In this document: one piece after another, positions 5,336-7,964 of the stretch
Numbering within the stretch: the first letter of the stretch is position 1
Layout of the letters: the number at the start of each line of letters is the position of its first letter
Assembly: GCA_030612585.1 (NCBI GenBank)
Contig: JAUWNP010000207.1
Location: 1 to 7,964, forward strand
Direction: 5' to 3'
DNA from: Anaerolineae bacterium
GTDB lineage: Bacteria > Chloroflexota > Anaerolineae > B4-G1
Length of the DNA: 7,964 nt
The notes under the pieces: model-generated
The model's database searches: none
What the model was told of the DNA's origin: nothing
Seen by the model: the letters and a program-made list of their open reading frames with translations, nothing else
Made by a program: the position numbers and the translations under genes

Positions 5336-5413
5336 GTCATTGCGAGCGAAGCGAAGCAATCCCCAACGTGACATAGGTGGAGATTGCTTCGTCGCTGCGC
5401 TCCTCGCAATGAC
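5336..5413. repeat. Second palindromic repeat of the GTCATTGCGAG / CTCGCAATGAC type
   Basis: A compact 78-bp form of the element. GTCATTGCGAG (5336-5346) and CTCGCAATGAC (5403-5413) are perfect inverted ends. Inside, GAAGCAATCCCC is opposed by GGAGATTGCTTC around a short centre. It starts 10 bases after the GIY-YIG stop codon and ends only three bases before the Shine-Dalgarno of the DUF499 gene, leaving that site intact. As RNA it would form a strong hairpin in the DUF499 leader. Confidence 0.85.
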
Positions 5414-5416
5414 GAC

Positions 5417-5422
5417 AGGAGG
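5417..5422 (+). promoter_or_regulatory. Shine-Dalgarno of the DUF499 gene
   Basis: A full-consensus AGGAGG stands five bases before the ATG at 5428, directly after the end of the palindromic repeat. It fixes the start codon. Confidence 0.85.
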
Positions 5423-5427
5423 AAATT

Positions 5428-7964
5428 ATGGCACTGAGCAACAGAGAACGCGTTGGACGAGTTATGCAAGCCCTAAAAGACGGCCTGGGGCCGTTCATCC
5501 TGCGCGAGTTTCGCACCGTCTATTCCCAGATGGGATACGTCAACGAAATTGACAATACCCTCGCCACCCCTGGCTACCCCGGCTTGCCGGATGCGGCCTT
5601 GTCGGACGACCAGGCACTGCTGGCCGCCCTCGATACGCACGGCTGCCTGCACCTGATGTGGCGGCGCTGGAACGACGTCTTTCAGGACAAACTGGGCCAC
5701 ACAGCCCGCTCCTACGTCAGCGAGATGATCGGCGCGCGCAACAACTGGGCCCACCAGGGTGCCTTTAGCAACGACGAGGCCTACCGCATCGCCGATACCG
5801 CCGCCCGCCTGCTCAAGATGGTCACCGCCCCCGAACAGGCAGCCTACGTCGGCGACATCGCCAGGGAGTTGCTCCGTCTGCGCTTCCAGGCCGAGGCCGA
5901 AAAAGCCAAGAAGGATACTGGACCACTTACACCGGTGGAAGCCACCACACTGGCGGGACTCAAACCGTGGCGCGAGGTCGTTCAACCCCACCCAGACGTT
6001 GCCAGCGGCCGTTACATTCAGGCCGAGTTCGCGGCGGACCTGTCGCAGGTCATTGCCGGGACTGCCGAGCCAGAGTACCAGGACCCCCTCGAATTCTTCC
6101 GCCGCACCTACCTCACCGAGGGTCTGCTGGTCCTGCTGGCGACAGGCATCAAGCGTTTGACCGCACAGGGGGGTGAGCCGGTCGCGCAACTCCAGACCGC
6201 CTTTGGCGGTGGCAAAACCCACAGCATGTTGGCTCTGTATCACCTGTGCAGCGGGCAGATCAAGTTGAGCGATTTCCCTGGTGGCGAGCGCATCGCAGAG
6301 CAGATCGGGAACATTGACCTGCCTGAAGCCAACAGCGCCGTGCTGGTCGGCACTGCGCTCGACCCTTCGCGGCCCCATGAATACCCGGGTGCAACCGTCC
6401 ATACGTTGTGGGGTGAATTGGCTTACCAACTCGGCGGATTGCAGGGTTACAAGATGGTCGAGCAGGCCGACCTGAAAGGGGTCAGCCCTGGCTCAAACAC
6501 GCTCAGCGAACTGCTGTACCAATTCGGGCCGTGTTTGATCATCATTGACGAGTTGGTCGCCTACGCCCGCAACATCTACGGCGTAGATAGACTCCCGGCC
6601 GGTTCGTTTGAGTCGATCATGACCTTCATGCAATCGCTCACCGAGGCCGTCAAGCGCTCGGACGAATCCATATTGCTGATCGCGGTACCCGAGTCGGACA
6701 TTGAGGTCGGTGGCGAGGCAGGTCGCGTCGTGTTAGAGACGCTCTCCCACATCGTCGGCCGCATCGAGTCGGTCTGGAAGCCGATCACCGCCACCGAGAG
6801 CTTTGAGATCGTGCGCCGCCGGTTGTTTGCCACGGACATAGACTACGCCGCGCGCGACGGGGTGATCAACGGTTTTGGCGACATGTACCGCAACGCCTCC
6901 GGCGAGTTCCCGTCCGGCATCCCCGAGCGCGATTACCTGGACCGTATGCGGGCCGCCTATCCCATCCACCCGGAGTTATTCGACCGGCTCTACCAGGACT
7001 GGTCCACGCTGGAGCGCTTCCAGCGCACCCGTGGCGTCCTGCGCCTGATGGCGGCCGTCATCCACCAACTGTGGACGCGCGGCGATCAATCCCTGCTCAT
7101 CATGCCGGGCACGCTGCCCCTCGATGCGACCCCGGTGCGCAACGAACTACTGCGTTACCTGCCCGATACCTGGGCCGCCGTCTTCGACATAGACATAGAC
7201 GGCCCCGAGTCCCGCCCCTTCACCATTGACGGCAACGTTCCCGCCCTGGGGCGTTACAACGCCTCCCGGCGTGTGGCCCGCACGGTCTTTATCGGCAGCG
7301 CCCCTTCAGTTGCCGAGCAGCGAGTCCGCGGCCTGGAGGAAATTCGCATCCGCCTGGGGTGCGCCCAGCCAGGCGAGCCTGCCGCCGTGTTCGGCGATGC
7401 CCTGCGGCGTATGAGCGGGCAACTCACCTACCTCTACACCGACAGCAGCCGCTACTGGTACGACACCCGCCCCACCGTCAACAAACTCGCCCGCGATCGT
7501 GCCCAGAGTTTTCCCGAGGAAGAAGTGAACGCCGAGATCATCTCTCGGCTGCGGCGCATTCCCAAACAGCCTGAAGGCCGTAAAAACCGGGACTTTGCCG
7601 CCTTCCACGTATGCCCCCCCGAGACCTCCGACGTCGTTGACGAAGCGCGGGCGCGTGTCGTCGTTCTGCATCCCGAGTGCACCCACAAACGCACCACCGG
7701 CGATACAGAGGCGTTGAAGCGCGCCCAGGGTTTCCTGGAGAGCCGCGGGACCGCCCAACGCCTGTACAAGAACATGCTGGTATTTATCGCTCCCGATGAG
7801 AACGACGCCGCAGCGCTCAGGCTCGCCGTGCGCGACTTTTTGGCCTGGCATTCGATTCACGACGAGCGAGAGGAACTGAACCTGGACGCCCAGCAGCGCC
7901 GGCAGGTGACCACCAGTCTGCAGAAGGCCGACGAAACCATAGACCTGCGACTGCGGTCGGCCTA
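5428..7964 (+). CDS. DUF499 ATPase with N-terminal Swt1-type HEPN domain (3' end cut off)
   Basis: The frame is uninterrupted for 845 codons and runs off the window; family members are usually 1000 aa or more. Residues about 1-140 form a Swt1-family HEPN domain with the motif R104-N-N-W-A-H109, the R-x4-H arrangement of HEPN ribonucleases. A P-loop ATPase core follows: Walker A TAFGGGKTHS with K263 and T264, Walker B PCLIIIDEL with D374 and E375, and a strand ILLIAVPES at about 415-423 that may hold sensor 1. The rest matches the general DUF499 layout, with no other catalytic motif recognised. DUF499 proteins recur in anti-phage loci with DUF1156 methylases; here the methylase has been reduced to a tail. 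It is probably a nucleic-acid-stimulated ATPase whose HEPN part could cut RNA; both roles are inferred. Confidence 0.88.
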   Translation, partial: MALSNRERVGRVMQALKDGLGPFILREFRTVYSQMGYVNEIDNTLATPGYPGLPDAALSDDQALLAALDTHGCLHLMWRRWNDVFQDKLGHTARSYVSEMIGARNNWAHQGAFSNDEAYRIADTAARLLKMVTAPEQAAYVGDIARELLRLRFQAEAEKAKKDTGPLTPVEATTLAGLKPWREVVQPHPDVASGRYIQAEFAADLSQVIAGTAEPEYQDPLEFFRRTYLTEGLLVLLATGIKRLTAQGGEPVAQLQTAFGGGKTHSMLALYHLCSGQIKLSDFPGGERIAEQIGNIDLPEANSAVLVGTALDPSRPHEYPGATVHTLWGELAYQLGGLQGYKMVEQADLKGVSPGSNTLSELLYQFGPCLIIIDELVAYARNIYGVDRLPAGSFESIMTFMQSLTEAVKRSDESILLIAVPESDIEVGGEAGRVVLETLSHIVGRIESVWKPITATESFEIVRRRLFATDIDYAARDGVINGFGDMYRNASGEFPSGIPERDYLDRMRAAYPIHPELFDRLYQDWSTLERFQRTRGVLRLMAAVIHQLWTRGDQSLLIMPGTLPLDATPVRNELLRYLPDTWAAVFDIDIDGPESRPFTIDGNVPALGRYNASRRVARTVFIGSAPSVAEQRVRGLEEIRIRLGCAQPGEPAAVFGDALRRMSGQLTYLYTDSSRYWYDTRPTVNKLARDRAQSFPEEEVNAEIISRLRRIPKQPEGRKNRDFAAFHVCPPETSDVVDEARARVVVLHPECTHKRTTGDTEALKRAQGFLESRGTAQRLYKNMLVFIAPDENDAAALRLAVRDFLAWHSIHDEREELNLDAQQRRQVTTSLQKADETIDLRLRSA

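Noticed and set aside
4825..5413. CRISPR array
   Set aside because: The repeats are inverted, irregular in spacing and separated by a gene; there are no regularly sized spacers and no cas genes.
5473..6429. Long minus-strand open frame (318 codons)
   Set aside because: It lies wholly antisense to the DUF499 gene, whose HEPN and Walker motifs are clear. Its product is low-complexity G/V/Q-rich with no domain, as expected for the shadow frame of GC-rich DNA.
7306..7860. Minus-strand open frame of 184 codons
   Set aside because: Antisense to the DUF499 gene, with no motif and no ribosome-binding site support.

Overview
The window reads as part of a bacterial defence or accessory island. Three things point that way: an SMC/OLD-type ATPase with a nuclease-like partner, a PIN toxin-antitoxin pair, and a DUF1156/DUF499 locus, all mixed with gene remnants and palindromic repeats. 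Shine-Dalgarno sites and sigma70-like promoters are clearly bacterial. The repeat type (GTCATTGCGAG...CTCGCAATGAC) and the protein flavour would suit an environmental lineage such as Chloroflexota, but that placement is a guess from style and not a determination.

Layout. Positions 1-556 carry no convincing gene. They hold small hairpins and a striking palindrome of about 110 bp (149-258), each half of which folds into its own hairpin. From 557 to 3966 everything is on the minus strand. In transcription order these are: a small DUF3883 (NOV C-terminal) protein (3966-3673); a VapB-like antitoxin (3517-3281) coupled by TAATG to a VapC-like PIN toxin (3281-2880); a start-less second DUF3883 copy (2813-2559); an ABC/OLD-like ATPase with a DUF3696-type C-terminus (2531-1128); and, two bases after its stop codon, a PIN-like protein (1126-557). 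The last two form a tightly coupled pair and are the best candidate here for an uncharacterised two-gene defence module.

At about 4000-4190 the strand changes. A near-consensus promoter (TTGACA-17-TAGAAT) lies inside an imperfect dyad and faces right. It leads into what looks like the 3' end of a DUF1156 DNA methylase, whose catalytic part is missing. A palindromic-repeat cluster, a solo GIY-YIG nuclease and a second copy of the same palindrome then occupy the interval before a large DUF499 protein (5428 to the window end, 3' end cut off). That protein has an N-terminal Swt1-type HEPN domain with an R-x4-H motif and an AAA+/P-loop ATPase core.

How the parts may work together. DUF1156 methylases and DUF499 ATPases are recurrent neighbours in anti-phage loci, and DUF3883 commonly sits at the C-terminus of helicases and related defence proteins. 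My inference is that an ancestral methylase/ATPase/helicase-type locus has partly decayed, leaving a methylase tail and two DUF3883 tails. The DUF499 gene, the ATPase plus PIN-like pair and the toxin-antitoxin pair keep intact frames and good ribosome-binding sites.
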